Shown in pieces: positions 37,221-44,829 of a stretch of DNA of 64,000 nt. Numbering within the stretch: position 1 is the first letter of the stretch; each line of letters opens with the position of its first letter. The position numbers and the translations under genes were made by a program. Source of the DNA: Paenibacillus sp. IHBB 10380 (GTDB taxonomy: Bacteria; Bacillota; Bacilli; Paenibacillales; Paenibacillaceae); contig NZ_CP010976.1 of assembly GCF_000949425.1 (NCBI RefSeq), positions 2,914,001-2,978,000 of the forward strand. Direction: 5' to 3'. The notes under the pieces are model-generated. The model saw nothing but the letters and a program-made list of their open reading frames with translations. It was not told the origin of the DNA and searched no databases.

Positions 37221-37436
37221 TTAAAGCTCATCCTTCTGCAATTCGATATCTATTTCAATCAGTTTTTTCAGGTCATCCACCGTCTTGATCTCAATCCGGC
37301 CATCCTGAAAATCCTTTACCCACTTGGCTATTCCAGCTTTAACGATCTTGCGATATTGTGCTTTAGATTCCAGGATACCAGCCATGACTTCGAGCTCATG
37401 CTGTAATAATACATTTTCTTCCTCTGGTGTTCCCAT
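37221..37436 (-). CDS. Small helical protein upstream of terminase
   Basis: The 71 residues (MGTPEEENVLLQHELEVMAGILESKAQYRKIVKAGIAKWVKDFQDGRIEIKTVDDLKKLIEIDIELQKDEL) are helical and acidic at the ends. It is the first gene of the packaging operon, 41 bases before the small terminase. No family is recognised; a packaging accessory role is only positional. Confidence 0.6.
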   Translation of the reverse strand: MGTPEEENVLLQHELEVMAGILESKAQYRKIVKAGIAKWVKDFQDGRIEIKTVDDLKKLIEIDIELQKDEL

Positions 37437-37440
37437 TTAC

Positions 37441-37533
37441 GTATCCCTCGGCTTCCGTGTAGAATTGGAGATGAGATAGCGGATGTCTGAAAAATGCCAC
37501 GCGTGGCGCGCCGCTATCTCAGCCGGGGGATAC
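37441..37533. repeat. Nested inverted repeats, candidate cos/pac site
   Basis: Outer arms GTATCCCTCGGC (37441-37452) and GCCGGGGGATAC (37522-37533) match at 11 of 12 positions. Inner arms GAGATAGCGG (37473-37482) and CCGCTATCTC (37511-37520) are perfect. Between them lie the palindromes CCACGCGTGG (37497-37506) and GGCGCGCC (37505-37512). It lies in the non-coding strip immediately upstream of the packaging genes, where cos/pac sites are often found. Confidence 0.5.
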
Positions 37534-37545
37534 CCTGGATGATTG

Positions 37546-37567
37546 GGAGGACGTTCATGCGTCCTCC
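37546..37567 (+). terminator. Hairpin with T tract
   Basis: GGAGGACG and CGTCCTCC flank TTCATG and are followed on the plus strand by TTTTAATTTG. It may stop plus-strand read-through into the late region; it is perfectly symmetrical, so a DNA-binding role is also possible. Confidence 0.5.
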
Positions 37568-37587
37568 TTTTAATTTGTCTGGGCATA

Positions 37588-37613
37588 AGAAAAACCGCCC
37601 CATATCAGGCGGT
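37588..37613 (-). terminator. Terminator after the peptide deformylase gene
   Basis: On the minus strand ACCGCC/GGCGGT with an 8-base loop is followed by TTTTTCTTATG, 60 bases after the deformylase stop. It isolates the XRE-deformylase cassette from the packaging operon. Confidence 0.8.
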
Positions 37614-37672
37614 TGATTCTAAACTATAGTTCTTCATTAGCGGAGTAACGATCAAATGCCTTAGATATCCCT

Positions 37673-38191
37673 TTAAAGCGAATTGCTACATATTAACTTA
37701 TTCGCTTCAAACAGACTCGCCCTTTCATTAGTTTCCTCATTATAAAATAAACCATCTTTGATATGATCTATGTAGAGAATTCCATTTAAATGATCAATTT
37801 CATGTTGGATGCATCTTGCTAGTAACCCTTCAGCTTCAATAAAAGACTCTGAACCGGATCTAGTTAAACTTTTGATTTTTACAGATTGAGATCTCTTTAC
37901 TACACCCGCGTAACCCGGATATGATAAACATCCTTCTGGTCCCACTTGTTCTCCGCTTCGATAAATTATCTCGGGATTAATTAATTCAATTAAACCTTCA
38001 CCGCAATCCATAACAATAACTCTTCTTAGAATTCCGACTTGAGGGGCTGCTAAGCCAGCTCCATCCGAAGCGTAAAGTGTATCAGTCATATCATCAAGAA
38101 GTTTAATGATTCTTGGAGTAATGCTTTCAACTGGCTTAGATAACTTTCGAAGAATAGGATCTCCAAATGGCAAAATAATCTTTATTGTCAT
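37673..38191 (-). CDS. def: Peptide deformylase (phage-encoded)
   Basis: Deformylase removes the formyl group from N-terminal fMet. All three family motifs are present and intact: GAGLAAPQVG, EGCLSYPG with the metal Cys, and QHEIDHLNG (HExxH). ATG 38191, two bases after the stop of the HTH gene, gives 172 residues, the size of type I enzymes. Codon-rich AT usage and the separate promoter differ from the packaging genes. Phage deformylases are known in marine and vibriophages; here the partner is an XRE regulator. It may favour phage protein maturation or give resistance to deformylase inhibitors; both are inferences. Confidence 0.93.
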   Translation of the reverse strand: MTIKIILPFGDPILRKLSKPVESITPRIIKLLDDMTDTLYASDGAGLAAPQVGILRRVIVMDCGEGLIELINPEIIYRSGEQVGPEGCLSYPGYAGVVKRSQSVKIKSLTRSGSESFIEAEGLLARCIQHEIDHLNGILYIDHIKDGLFYNEETNERASLFEANKLICSNSL

Positions 38192-38193
38192 TG

Positions 38194-38436
38194 CTATGCA
38201 CCCTTTACTCTTGAAGATGGAGTATGAACCCATAAGTCATTTGGTTTACATTCTAAAGCTGTACATAACGCATCAAGCGTATCTGCCTTCATTTGCTTAG
38301 GCTTTCCTGATAATAGAGCACTGATGGAAGGTGCAGAAAGACTATAGTCTGTTTTTTCTTTTAAAAGACGCGCTAACGCTACACCTGACCATATACCTCT
38401 GTCAGCCATTATTTTTCTCAACATCCATTCGAGCAA
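38194..38436 (-). CDS. XRE-type (HTH_26-like) regulator, cotranscribed with deformylase
   Basis: From TTG 38436 (GGGGG 8 bases upstream) the 80 residues read as a compact HTH: LRKIMADRGIWSGVALARLLKEKTDYSLSAPSISALLSGKPKQMKADTLDALCTALECKPNDLW. This matches the YozG/HTH_26 pattern. The ORF ends 2 bases before the deformylase ATG. Palindromic ATTAGG repeats in its promoter (38458-38494) suggest autoregulation. Confidence 0.8.
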   Translation of the reverse strand: MLEWMLRKIMADRGIWSGVALARLLKEKTDYSLSAPSISALLSGKPKQMKADTLDALCTALECKPNDLWVHTPSSRVKGA

Positions 38437-38457
38437 GTCGGGAACCCCCTCGTATAT

Positions 38458-38494
38458 ATTAGGTAAATCTTAATAAAATTAGGTAATACCTAAT
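38458..38494. promoter_or_regulatory. Operator repeats of the XRE-deformylase cassette
   Basis: ATTAGGTAATACCTAAT (38478-38494) is a dyad with arms ATTAGG/CCTAAT, and a further half-site ATTAGGTAA lies at 38458-38466. They sit just upstream of the HTH gene start and would be bound by its product. Confidence 0.55.
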
Positions 38495-38583
38495 ATACAC
38501 TACCATAGAAGTGAGATATATTCAACTCTACCGCCCACTAGCTTAATAAGAGAATCAATAACAAAACTTAACATAGCCTATAT

Positions 38584-39882
38584 TTAGGCTGCGGGATCTA
38601 CACGACGAAGCAGCACAGGCTCAATACCAGTAGCTTCCTGGTACCTCATCTTAATGACGTCACAAAAGATAGGATCCAGTTCCATTGTCCGGCATGTCCT
38701 ACCAAGTTGATCACATGTCATAAGAGTGGATCCACTACCCCCGAAGAAATCAGCGACCTCATCGCCTTGCTTGCTGCTGTTCCTGATTGGAATAGCTAGG
38801 AGCTCTAGTGGCTTCTGTGTAGGATGCACGTATTTACTAACGTCACCTTTTGAAACCTCCCAAATCGTCTCAGGCAACTGCTCCTCCATTGGTAAACCAG
38901 ACTTCCAAACTGTAGTCTGACAACGATCGCCATACCAAGCAGGAGCCTTCCCTTTAATATGTGCATAAAACACTGGCTCATGTTTGAAGCGATACTGTGC
39001 CCACCCAAACGTGGCCGCGTTTTTCACCCAGATGCACTGGCAGCGAGCGATAATGCTGGCGGCGTTCATAGCCTCTTCAAACTCCCGTTGATAAGATGAG
39101 GGATGGAAAACGTAAATAGCTGCAGTCGGGTCCATGACATCGGCATATCGCTCGAAGACTGCATGCAAAAAGCCCGCAAATTCCTCTGCAGGCATATCAT
39201 CGTTCATTATGGAGCCGCGACCGTCGGCTGATAAACGAGCAGAACTGCTTTCTACTGCGACATTGTAAGGTGGGTCCGTAACGACCAGTGCTGCCTTCTT
39301 ACCATCCATGAGCCGGTTAACATCTTCTTCACTAGTAGAGTCACCGCACATCAGGATATGCCTGCCAAGCTGCCACACATCACCACGTTGTGTTTCGGTT
39401 TTTTTGATATTGTCCAAGGCTTTCTGAACGTCGAAATCATCCTCAATGACTGGTTCCTGTATATCAGGAGTGTCAGGAAGACTACTGATCAACTCTTCTA
39501 TTTCCTCAAACTCAAATCCTGATAAAGAAATATCAGCTCCACTCACCTGCAGGTCATCCAATAATCTGGCCAGTGCTTCATCATCCCACCGGCCAGAGAC
39601 TTTGTTCAGTGCGATGTTCAGTAGCTTCTCTTGTTGATCGTCTAAGTTCACGACGGATACGTCAAGCTCAGTATGACCCAGCTCATTAACCATAATCTTA
39701 TAACGTTGATGACCGCCAACCATATTCCCTGTACGTTCATTCCAAATGATCGGATCGATGTAACCGAATTGTTCAATGGATCTCTTTAATTTCTCGTACT
39801 CAGGATCACCAGGCCGAAGGTCGACACGAGGGTTATAAGTAGCTGCATTAATCTTATCTATAGGTATGTTTCTAATATCCAT
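38584..39882 (-). CDS. ParB-N domain fused to DNA methyltransferase
   Basis: From ATG 39882 (AAGGAG upstream) the protein has 432 residues. The N-terminal ParB/Srx-like domain (ATYNPRVDLRPGDPEYEKLKRSIEQFGYIDPIIWNERTGNMVGGHQRYKI) is joined to a beta-class N4/N6-adenine methyltransferase with the DPPY motif (VVTDPPYNVAVE) and the AdoMet motif FFGGSGST preceded by HPTQKPLEL. No restriction partner is adjacent. Such fusions are common in phages near terminase and probably protect phage DNA from host restriction or mark it for packaging. Confidence 0.9.
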   Translation of the reverse strand: MDIRNIPIDKINAATYNPRVDLRPGDPEYEKLKRSIEQFGYIDPIIWNERTGNMVGGHQRYKIMVNELGHTELDVSVVNLDDQQEKLLNIALNKVSGRWDDEALARLLDDLQVSGADISLSGFEFEEIEELISSLPDTPDIQEPVIEDDFDVQKALDNIKKTETQRGDVWQLGRHILMCGDSTSEEDVNRLMDGKKAALVVTDPPYNVAVESSSARLSADGRGSIMNDDMPAEEFAGFLHAVFERYADVMDPTAAIYVFHPSSYQREFEEAMNAASIIARCQCIWVKNAATFGWAQYRFKHEPVFYAHIKGKAPAWYGDRCQTTVWKSGLPMEEQLPETIWEVSKGDVSKYVHPTQKPLELLAIPIRNSSKQGDEVADFFGGSGSTLMTCDQLGRTCRTMELDPIFCDVIKMRYQEATGIEPVLLRRVDPAA

Positions 39883-39901
39883 TTCGATCTCTCCTTCTGA
39901 A

Positions 39902-39931
39902 ATAAAGAAAAAGCCGCTCTCATGAGCGACT
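39902..39931 (-). terminator. Terminator after 39920-40597
   Basis: On the minus strand AGTCGCTC-ATGA-GAGCGGCT is followed by TTTTTCTTTATTTC. The stem overlaps the last codons of the upstream membrane-protein gene. Confidence 0.8.
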
Positions 39932-40597
39932 CCTCGGATATCGATTTTCTTTGTAAAAAGCATAATCCTTTATTAGATCTTCTAATTCAGGTGTTATATG
40001 GGGAAGTTCACTCAATACTTGGTCTACTTGCTTTCCAGAGGGAAAGATAGATTTTTCTGCATCCATTAAAAGTGACAGTTGTTTGCTTACTTCTGGTTTA
40101 TAGTAGCCTTCAATGCCACTTATTAAGCGGTTAAATAATTGTATGAAATTATAATCATAGAAATCTTTGATTGCATTTGTCACGTCCACGCTCACATTAT
40201 TACCGTCTGTTATTTTTTCAATTTTACGAACAATATCGTGCTGAATATTCTCTGGGATTCCATCCCAAGTCATTCCCACGGACATTATCTTTATAGATGA
40301 GACAAAAAGTGGGTCCGTAAATTCCTTTAAATTCTCTATGGTTGCTTGAGCTTCTTTAACCGCTTGTTTAAGTTCAAACTCAATTCCAGCGCCTTTAAAT
40401 TTTTGAAGCTTGTCTAGATTTAGGAAAGCAGCTGCTAGCGCTCCAGCGGCTAACGCGACCCCCATTTCAGCAGGTTTGCCAATAAATCCAAAAAAGAGAG
40501 AAGGTCCTAATATCAGTAATACAGAAAGGATTGTTATAGTAACTCCTATATACTTCTTCTTATCTTCTTTCATTTGCACTTTACCACCAACCTTCAT
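39920..40597 (-). CDS. Membrane-anchored protein of unknown function
   Basis: The 225-residue protein has two N-terminal TM helices (IGVTITILSVLLILGPSLFFGFIG and MGVALAAGALAAAFL), followed by a cytoplasmic, helical domain (KAGIEFELKQAVKEAQATIENLKEF...) ending in an Arg/Ser tail. The start may be M9 (MKEDKKKY). It stands alone between terminators. Two-TM plus helical-domain layout occurs in superinfection-exclusion and abortive-infection effectors, but no homologue is recognised. Confidence 0.6.
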   Translation of the reverse strand: MKVGGKVQMKEDKKKYIGVTITILSVLLILGPSLFFGFIGKPAEMGVALAAGALAAAFLNLDKLQKFKGAGIEFELKQAVKEAQATIENLKEFTDPLFVSSIKIMSVGMTWDGIPENIQHDIVRKIEKITDGNNVSVDVTNAIKDFYDYNFIQLFNRLISGIEGYYKPEVSKQLSLLMDAEKSIFPSGKQVDQVLSELPHITPELEDLIKDYAFYKENRYPRSRS

Positions 40598-40807
40598 GAT
40601 TACATACTACAATGTTCGACACCAACCATTAAAATCCTTCCCTTATTTTGTGTTGAGTTGGTTTTTAATATAGGTAAGGCAAAAACAGACTCGTACGCCA
40701 CCGCAATGGCACGTTCCTGACGTTTTCTATCCTATGTCCGGTATTAACACAATAAGAACACACGCTCCTGAATTGGCTTATACATTGTCATGAAGGAAAA
40801 AGAAAAA

Positions 40808-40826
40808 CGCCTCTAGATTTTAGGCG
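40808..40826 (-). terminator. Terminator after 40828-41364
   Basis: CGCCT and AGGCG flank a short loop, with TTTTTCTTTTTCC following on the minus strand. The 230 bases from here to 40598 contain no other clear feature. Confidence 0.65.
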
Positions 40827-40827
40827 C

Positions 40828-41364
40828 TTATTTCAATTCTTTTTCAATTTCAAGATCCAGACTTTTCTGAATTCTAATAACAGACATTATAAAAGCTTGG
40901 AATTTACTATCTATGATCTCAAATGTTAATTCTTCATCTGAATAACGCCTCTTGTTGTTATTAGGGTTATAGTATCTATCATATTGCATATTACATAACA
41001 CAGAATAATCATCAAATAACTGCTCAATCTGTTCCCCATAATCTTTAATTATTACTTCGTTAACTCTGATACTCCTAATGGTTTTCGTAAACCTATCTTG
41101 AGTCTCATCTGATATTTCACAGTAAGATTTATGATCAATTTTCTCATACTCATATTCACTTAATTTTAAATGAAGTTTTCCAAAATCCCTTGCTGCCTCA
41201 AGTAAACTATGTTGTGTCTGCTGAATTTTTTCAATCCTTATTTTTGTTCTAATTAGAGATTTTTCGGCCTTCAACCCTAGCCGATAAGTCAAAATACCAC
41301 CAATAAGTACCCCGAATACACCTATTGCTCCTGCTGTAACACCATTTATAATTGCCTCTATCAT
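40828..41364 (-). CDS. Single-TM protein with helical cytoplasmic domain
   Basis: ATG 41364 has GGAGG 8 bases upstream and gives 178 residues: TM helix MIEAIINGVTAGAIGVFGVLIGGILTYRLG, then a long coiled-coil-like domain (KAEKSLIRTKIRIEKIQQTQHSLLEAARDF...). Many Firmicutes accessory proteins share this N-terminal-TM plus helical layout. It stands as a one-gene cassette between terminators. The function is unknown; phage exclusion is a guess from context. Confidence 0.6.
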   Translation of the reverse strand: MIEAIINGVTAGAIGVFGVLIGGILTYRLGLKAEKSLIRTKIRIEKIQQTQHSLLEAARDFGKLHLKLSEYEYEKIDHKSYCEISDETQDRFTKTIRSIRVNEVIIKDYGEQIEQLFDDYSVLCNMQYDRYYNPNNNKRRYSDEELTFEIIDSKFQAFIMSVIRIQKSLDLEIEKELK

Positions 41365-41433
41365 GTTCCTTACCTCCTCGATATCAAATTTCGCCATCAA
41401 GAGGGTTATCCCCTTTAAAAAGGCAAAAGAAAA

Positions 41434-41449
41434 AGCACCCGAAGGTGCT
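41434..41449 (-). terminator. Terminator after 41457-41858
   Basis: AGCACC-TTCG-GGTGCT followed by TTTTTCTTTTGCC on the minus strand: a compact UUCG-loop terminator. Confidence 0.85.
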
Positions 41450-41456
41450 AACTGAA

Positions 41457-41858
41457 CTAATGTGTAAGAAAAAAATCAATCTTCGTTAAATTTACATTTG
41501 GCATATCAGCAATTTCATTGTACTTTTTGATAAAGTCAGCAACCTCACCAATACTTGAAAGTTGTCCATTAAAATAATTTTCAAGTTCTTGGTCGGAAAT
41601 ACTGCTTTTGCTCAACGTATTACTTTTTGTCGGTCCACCAATTCCGCTTATTTCCGTCTCAATCTCATACATCACCCAGCCACTCGGTTGTATTCCGACA
41701 TATTGGTCGACATCCCGATCCCCTGCACCTCCGTTGATAACTTTTGACGACAGGGTCTTGCTACAAAAATCAATGGCATTGCTCTTGGGCAGCTTCAACT
41801 CGTCATAATGCTCCAAACAAACCTCGCGAACCTTTTGTAATAGGTGGACACAATTCAA
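41457..41858 (-). CDS. Hypothetical soluble protein
   Basis: TTG 41858 has AGGAGG about 7 bases upstream and gives 133 residues (NCVHLLQKVREVCLEHYDELKLPKSNAIDFCSKTLSSKVINGGAGDRDVDQYVGIQPSGW...). Gly-rich and helical segments alternate; there is no TM segment. It is a one-gene cassette with its own terminator. No family is recognised. Confidence 0.55.
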   Translation of the reverse strand: MNCVHLLQKVREVCLEHYDELKLPKSNAIDFCSKTLSSKVINGGAGDRDVDQYVGIQPSGWVMYEIETEISGIGGPTKSNTLSKSSISDQELENYFNGQLSSIGEVADFIKKYNEIADMPNVNLTKIDFFLTH

Positions 41859-41889
41859 ATTAACCCCTCCTAACATCATATTTCGACAT

Positions 41890-42030
41890 TTAGGAAGGAT
41901 TCACCTTCTTCACACACTCCTGCCAACCACAAAACTGTTTCGTCCCAGTCCATTCGCCCCACATACATCGTTTGCACTTCTTCGGCTGCTTATATTCGGG
42001 TGGGTCCTTAAGCCTTTTTAACTTCTTCAT
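41890..42030 (-). CDS. 46-residue Cys-rich basic protein
   Basis: ATG 42030 follows TAGGAGGAATAGTG. The peptide (MKKLKRLKDPPEYKQPKKCKRCMWGEWTGTKQFCGWQECVKKVNPS) has CxxC and a second Cys pair, so it probably binds zinc. The function is unknown. The 322 bases from here to 42353 hold a terminator-like hairpin and no supported gene. Confidence 0.6.
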   Translation of the reverse strand: MKKLKRLKDPPEYKQPKKCKRCMWGEWTGTKQFCGWQECVKKVNPS

Positions 42031-42064
42031 CACTATTCCTCCTAAAATCCTAAATTTTAAAATA

Positions 42065-42091
42065 GAAAAAGCCGCCCCATAAGGAGCGACT
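42065..42091 (-). terminator. Imperfect terminator hairpin
   Basis: On the minus strand GTCGCTCC-TTAT-GGGGCGGC is followed by TTTTTCTATTTTAAAATTTAGG. It would end transcripts coming from the membrane peptide gene at 42353. Confidence 0.55.
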
Positions 42092-42352
42092 TCGTCTGAA
42101 TATGTACGTATTTGGTGAACCAATTACGATAATCGATAATATTATTACGCTTTTAAAGAATGGCGTCCGTAATGGCCGCAGCAAATGCGCTTTGCTCTTT
42201 GCTTTAACTGCATACGTACTTTGTTACTATAGAGGAAGAACAAGACCATTTTACATATTATCGGAAATGGGAGTCAACAATGACAAACCCAGTTGCTAAC
42301 CTCCAGCAGTATGAATGCTATTCTAATCTTCTATATTCTAACTATCTCGAAA

Positions 42353-42523
42353 TTAACTTATTTTATTTATCCAATAGACAAGCGCTCCTAAAATACATAC
42401 CACAGCTACTGGATAAATTATCTTCCCACTCACCCGATCTTTAAAAGTATAGACCAAGCAAATAATGCATATCCACGTGATAATTAAACCTGCAAAACCA
42501 GACAAAACATCACACCCTTTCAT
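42353..42523 (-). CDS. 56-residue two-TM peptide
   Basis: From ATG 42523 the frame gives MKGCDVLSGFAG, TM1 LIITWICIICLVYTF, the loop KDRVSGK, TM2 IIYPVAVVCILGALVYWI and NKIS. The ribosome binding site (GAAGTAGAACTG) is weak. Size and hairpin-like topology fit a holin-like or exclusion peptide, without proof. Confidence 0.45.
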   Translation of the reverse strand: MKGCDVLSGFAGLIITWICIICLVYTFKDRVSGKIIYPVAVVCILGALVYWINKIS

Positions 42524-42722
42524 CAGTTCTACTTCGATGTCAAAGGGAGGTTTCCCTCTTTTGCAACGGAAGATGAAAAGGCGAGAAGAGTTACGCCCCA
42601 GTTAGTGCTACGTTCAAGTAGCTGTGCGTGTCATTCTCGCCATTTCCACATTACAAATATAACATGATGAAAGTCCAGTGGCGGGCCATAAACCGGACCT
42701 TTTCCGGCCCAATTGCGGACAC

Positions 42723-42750
42723 AAAAAAGAGCCATATTCGGCTCTTTTTT
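42723..42750. terminator. Bidirectional terminator downstream of the kelch gene
   Basis: AAAAAAGAGCC-ATATTC-GGCTCTTTTTT is a perfect 11-bp stem with T tracts on both strands, 6 bases after the kelch gene stop. No gene was found in 42524-42722. Confidence 0.92.
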
Positions 42751-42755
42751 GTTAC

Positions 42756-43985
42756 TTAATATTCGCTTACTTCAAACGTCAATATTTTATTAAATACTAC
42801 GTAGTCTTTACGACTGCTGAACGGGCCTTTATTATTATTATGTTTGTTAATTGCGTAGGATGCAGTACCTAATCCAGAGTTTTTTTCTTCGTACCACGAA
42901 ATAAAGGCACTGACTTCTTTCATAGAAAGATCGAATTCCTTTTCAAGACCCGTATCCATTGTAACAACCAAAATTGCCCTGTTTCCACTTGGTGGCTCTG
43001 TTGGATCCACTGGCTCTTTGCTTTCCAATGAGTACATCTCAACTGTATTCAACGTCTTTGTACCGTTTGTTCCACCTATAATATAAATCTTACCATTAAC
43101 AATTACTCCTACACTTTGAGTTCTACTAAAAGTTAAATCAGTAATTAATCTGCTTTCATTAGTTTCAGGATTGTAAACCTCAACACGTGATTGCATCGAG
43201 GAGTCTTTTTGACCTCCCATTATATAAATTTCCCCATTGTAAGTAGCTGTTGCAGTTGAAGTTGTTGCAGTACTCATATCACTTTTTTTCGTCCAACTGT
43301 CTTCATTGACATTATATTCATAGATTGACCCTGACATTCCACTAGACCAAGTTGTAGCCCCGCCAAACGCATATATTTTTTCATTTACAGATTCAGCACT
43401 CATTGCATTTAATGTAGCAGGGAAATTTTTCTTTTTTGTCCATGTATCATTACTAATATCATATCTCTCGACTATAGGTACAATCGTTGCATTTTCATTA
43501 GCTCCGCCAATAACATAAATCATATTATCTAAAATTACTGATTTGGCCCAAGATCTAGCCGTTATCATATTTGAAACTGTTTTCCAGGTATCTGTTTGTG
43601 TGTTATACACCTCAACTTTGTTTGTCCTATGGGTAGAACCATTGTTATCATAATATCCACCGAGCACATAAATGTTCTCTTCATAAACTACTGCTGAAAC
43701 ACCTGCTCGACTCGTTGGCATATCTTTCTTCTGTGTCCACGTGTCACCTTTAGGATCATAAACAAAAGTAGTTTTTGTCTTTTCTCCTACCGCCGCTTCG
43801 GTGCCAGCTGCCGTTCCTCCAAAAACATAAACGAGCCCATTTACTTCAGCCACTGCTGATCCTGTTCGTGCAACCGGCAAATCACTGACACTAACCCATT
43901 CACCCTGTTCCGCAAAAGTAATGTTTGGCCCAAAAGTCAAACATACCAAAATCATGCTTAAAACAGTTAATAGAAACTTTTTCAC
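42756..43985 (-). CDS. Secreted kelch-repeat beta-propeller protein
   Basis: From GTG 43985 (or TTG 43994) the protein has about 409 residues: a signal peptide (KKFLLTVLSMILVCLTFGPNITFA), then six kelch repeats of about 48 residues. Each has the GG and Y...W signature (VYVFGGTAAG, IYVLGGYYDN, IYVIGGANEN, IYAFGGATTW, IYIMGGQKDS, IYIIGGTNGT). A Pro linker (EPVDPTEPPSG) and a C-terminal 75-residue domain (MKEVSAFISWYEEKN...DYVVFNKILTFEVSEY) follow. It has no phage-structural counterpart; it is probably a lysogenic-conversion gene for the host surface. Confidence 0.85.
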   Translation of the reverse strand: MKKFLLTVLSMILVCLTFGPNITFAEQGEWVSVSDLPVARTGSAVAEVNGLVYVFGGTAAGTEAAVGEKTKTTFVYDPKGDTWTQKKDMPTSRAGVSAVVYEENIYVLGGYYDNNGSTHRTNKVEVYNTQTDTWKTVSNMITARSWAKSVILDNMIYVIGGANENATIVPIVERYDISNDTWTKKKNFPATLNAMSAESVNEKIYAFGGATTWSSGMSGSIYEYNVNEDSWTKKSDMSTATTSTATATYNGEIYIMGGQKDSSMQSRVEVYNPETNESRLITDLTFSRTQSVGVIVNGKIYIIGGTNGTKTLNTVEMYSLESKEPVDPTEPPSGNRAILVVTMDTGLEKEFDLSMKEVSAFISWYEEKNSGLGTASYAINKHNNNKGPFSSRKDYVVFNKILTFEVSEY

Positions 43986-44077
43986 TTCCAACAACCCACT
44001 CTCTTATTGATTATATATACATCCCACTTTATATCGGTATTTGTTAGCAATAACTTCACTCACGTTAAAAGATCGAC

Positions 44078-44572
44078 TCACCCTACCTCATACTTTGAGT
44101 TACTCGTTTCTTTAGTGTCCTCTATAATTTCAAGTTTTAAAGCAAATGCGAGTATCTTTATAGCACCTACTTTTATTCGTCGAAACGTTCGATCGCCTAA
44201 CCCCATTTCAGAACAACTTATAAAATCAAACTCTCCTTCATCATCAAGGTAACTCCGCTCTATCACTTCACGCTGAACACTCGACAGCCTACTCATCGCC
44301 AAATCTAGCAGCCGATCCTTTTCCTTCAGCTCTGCTTCCTTATCTACATTCCATACAGCTATATTTTCAGTCGGCTTACTAATCTCGTTCGTTGCTCCAT
44401 GGTATCTAGGAGCATAAGATGGCGTCAGTACCGCTTCTCTTCGAACAAGACCGATCTGTCTATACTGCCGAACCTCTTCCAAACGTTCCTCCACCGCAGC
44501 GCGGGTTGCAGCCTCATCGATCGGCAGAATGTTGAATGCTAACTGAAGTGGATTCTTACGTCTTTTCCCCAT
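44078..44572 (-). CDS. ArpU-family late transcription regulator
   Basis: The 164-residue protein (ATG 44572, AAGG and AGGGG upstream) fits the ArpU/RinA-like activators of phage late operons. It has an N-terminal helical region and a C-terminal sigma-70 region-4-like HTH (SRLSSVQREVIERSYLDDEGEFDFISCSEMGLGDRTFRRIKVGAIKILAFAL). Normally such genes lie directly upstream of the terminase genes. Here about 6.6 kb of accessory genes separate them. Confidence 0.85.
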   Translation of the reverse strand: MGKRRKNPLQLAFNILPIDEAATRAAVEERLEEVRQYRQIGLVRREAVLTPSYAPRYHGATNEISKPTENIAVWNVDKEAELKEKDRLLDLAMSRLSSVQREVIERSYLDDEGEFDFISCSEMGLGDRTFRRIKVGAIKILAFALKLEIIEDTKETSNSKYEVG

Positions 44573-44623
44573 CCTTATCCCCTCACTCATGTTATAATCA
44601 ATGTGAGGAAGTATTTACCGATT

Positions 44624-44654
44624 GACCCCCGCGCCCGGCCAGGTATTGGGGGTC
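44624..44654. repeat. GC-rich hairpin upstream of the ArpU gene
   Basis: GACCCCC and GGGGGTC flank a 17-base GC-rich loop. It lies in the leader between 44664 and the ArpU start; there is no T tract on the minus strand, so a regulatory role is as likely as termination. Confidence 0.4.
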
Positions 44655-44663
44655 TTTGCTTAT

Positions 44664-44819
44664 CTATTCCGTTTTTTCTTCTTGCGGCGCTGGTTTGAAA
44701 TTAACAGTGCCAACATACTTATGTCCAAATCCTTGATTGCAACATGGGCAGAAGGGACTTACCAAATTAACATATAACGGAAATATATAATTGCACTTAC
44801 AGCAAATATACTCAAACAT
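44664..44819 (-). CDS. 51-residue zinc-ribbon protein
   Basis: ATG 44819 opens a 51-residue frame with CCKC (residues 6-9) and CPCC (24-27), then a Gly/His segment and a Pro/Glu/Lys tail. The two Cys clusters, 15 residues apart, make a small zinc ribbon likely. The binding site is weak (GGTGAG, distant). It follows the ASCH gene by 10 bases on the same strand. Confidence 0.55.
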   Translation of the reverse strand: MFEYICCKCNYIFPLYVNLVSPFCPCCNQGFGHKYVGTVNFKPAPQEEKTE

Positions 44820-44829
44820 AATTGGCATC

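Noticed and set aside
38192..38233. Longer deformylase N-terminus starting at 38233
   Set aside because: It would overlap the HTH gene; ATG 38191 gives the normal family start (IKIILPFGDPILRK).
42102..42299. Plus-strand 65-codon frame in the gap 42031-42352
   Set aside because: No ribosome binding site, and composition is like surrounding non-coding DNA; nothing else supported in that gap.
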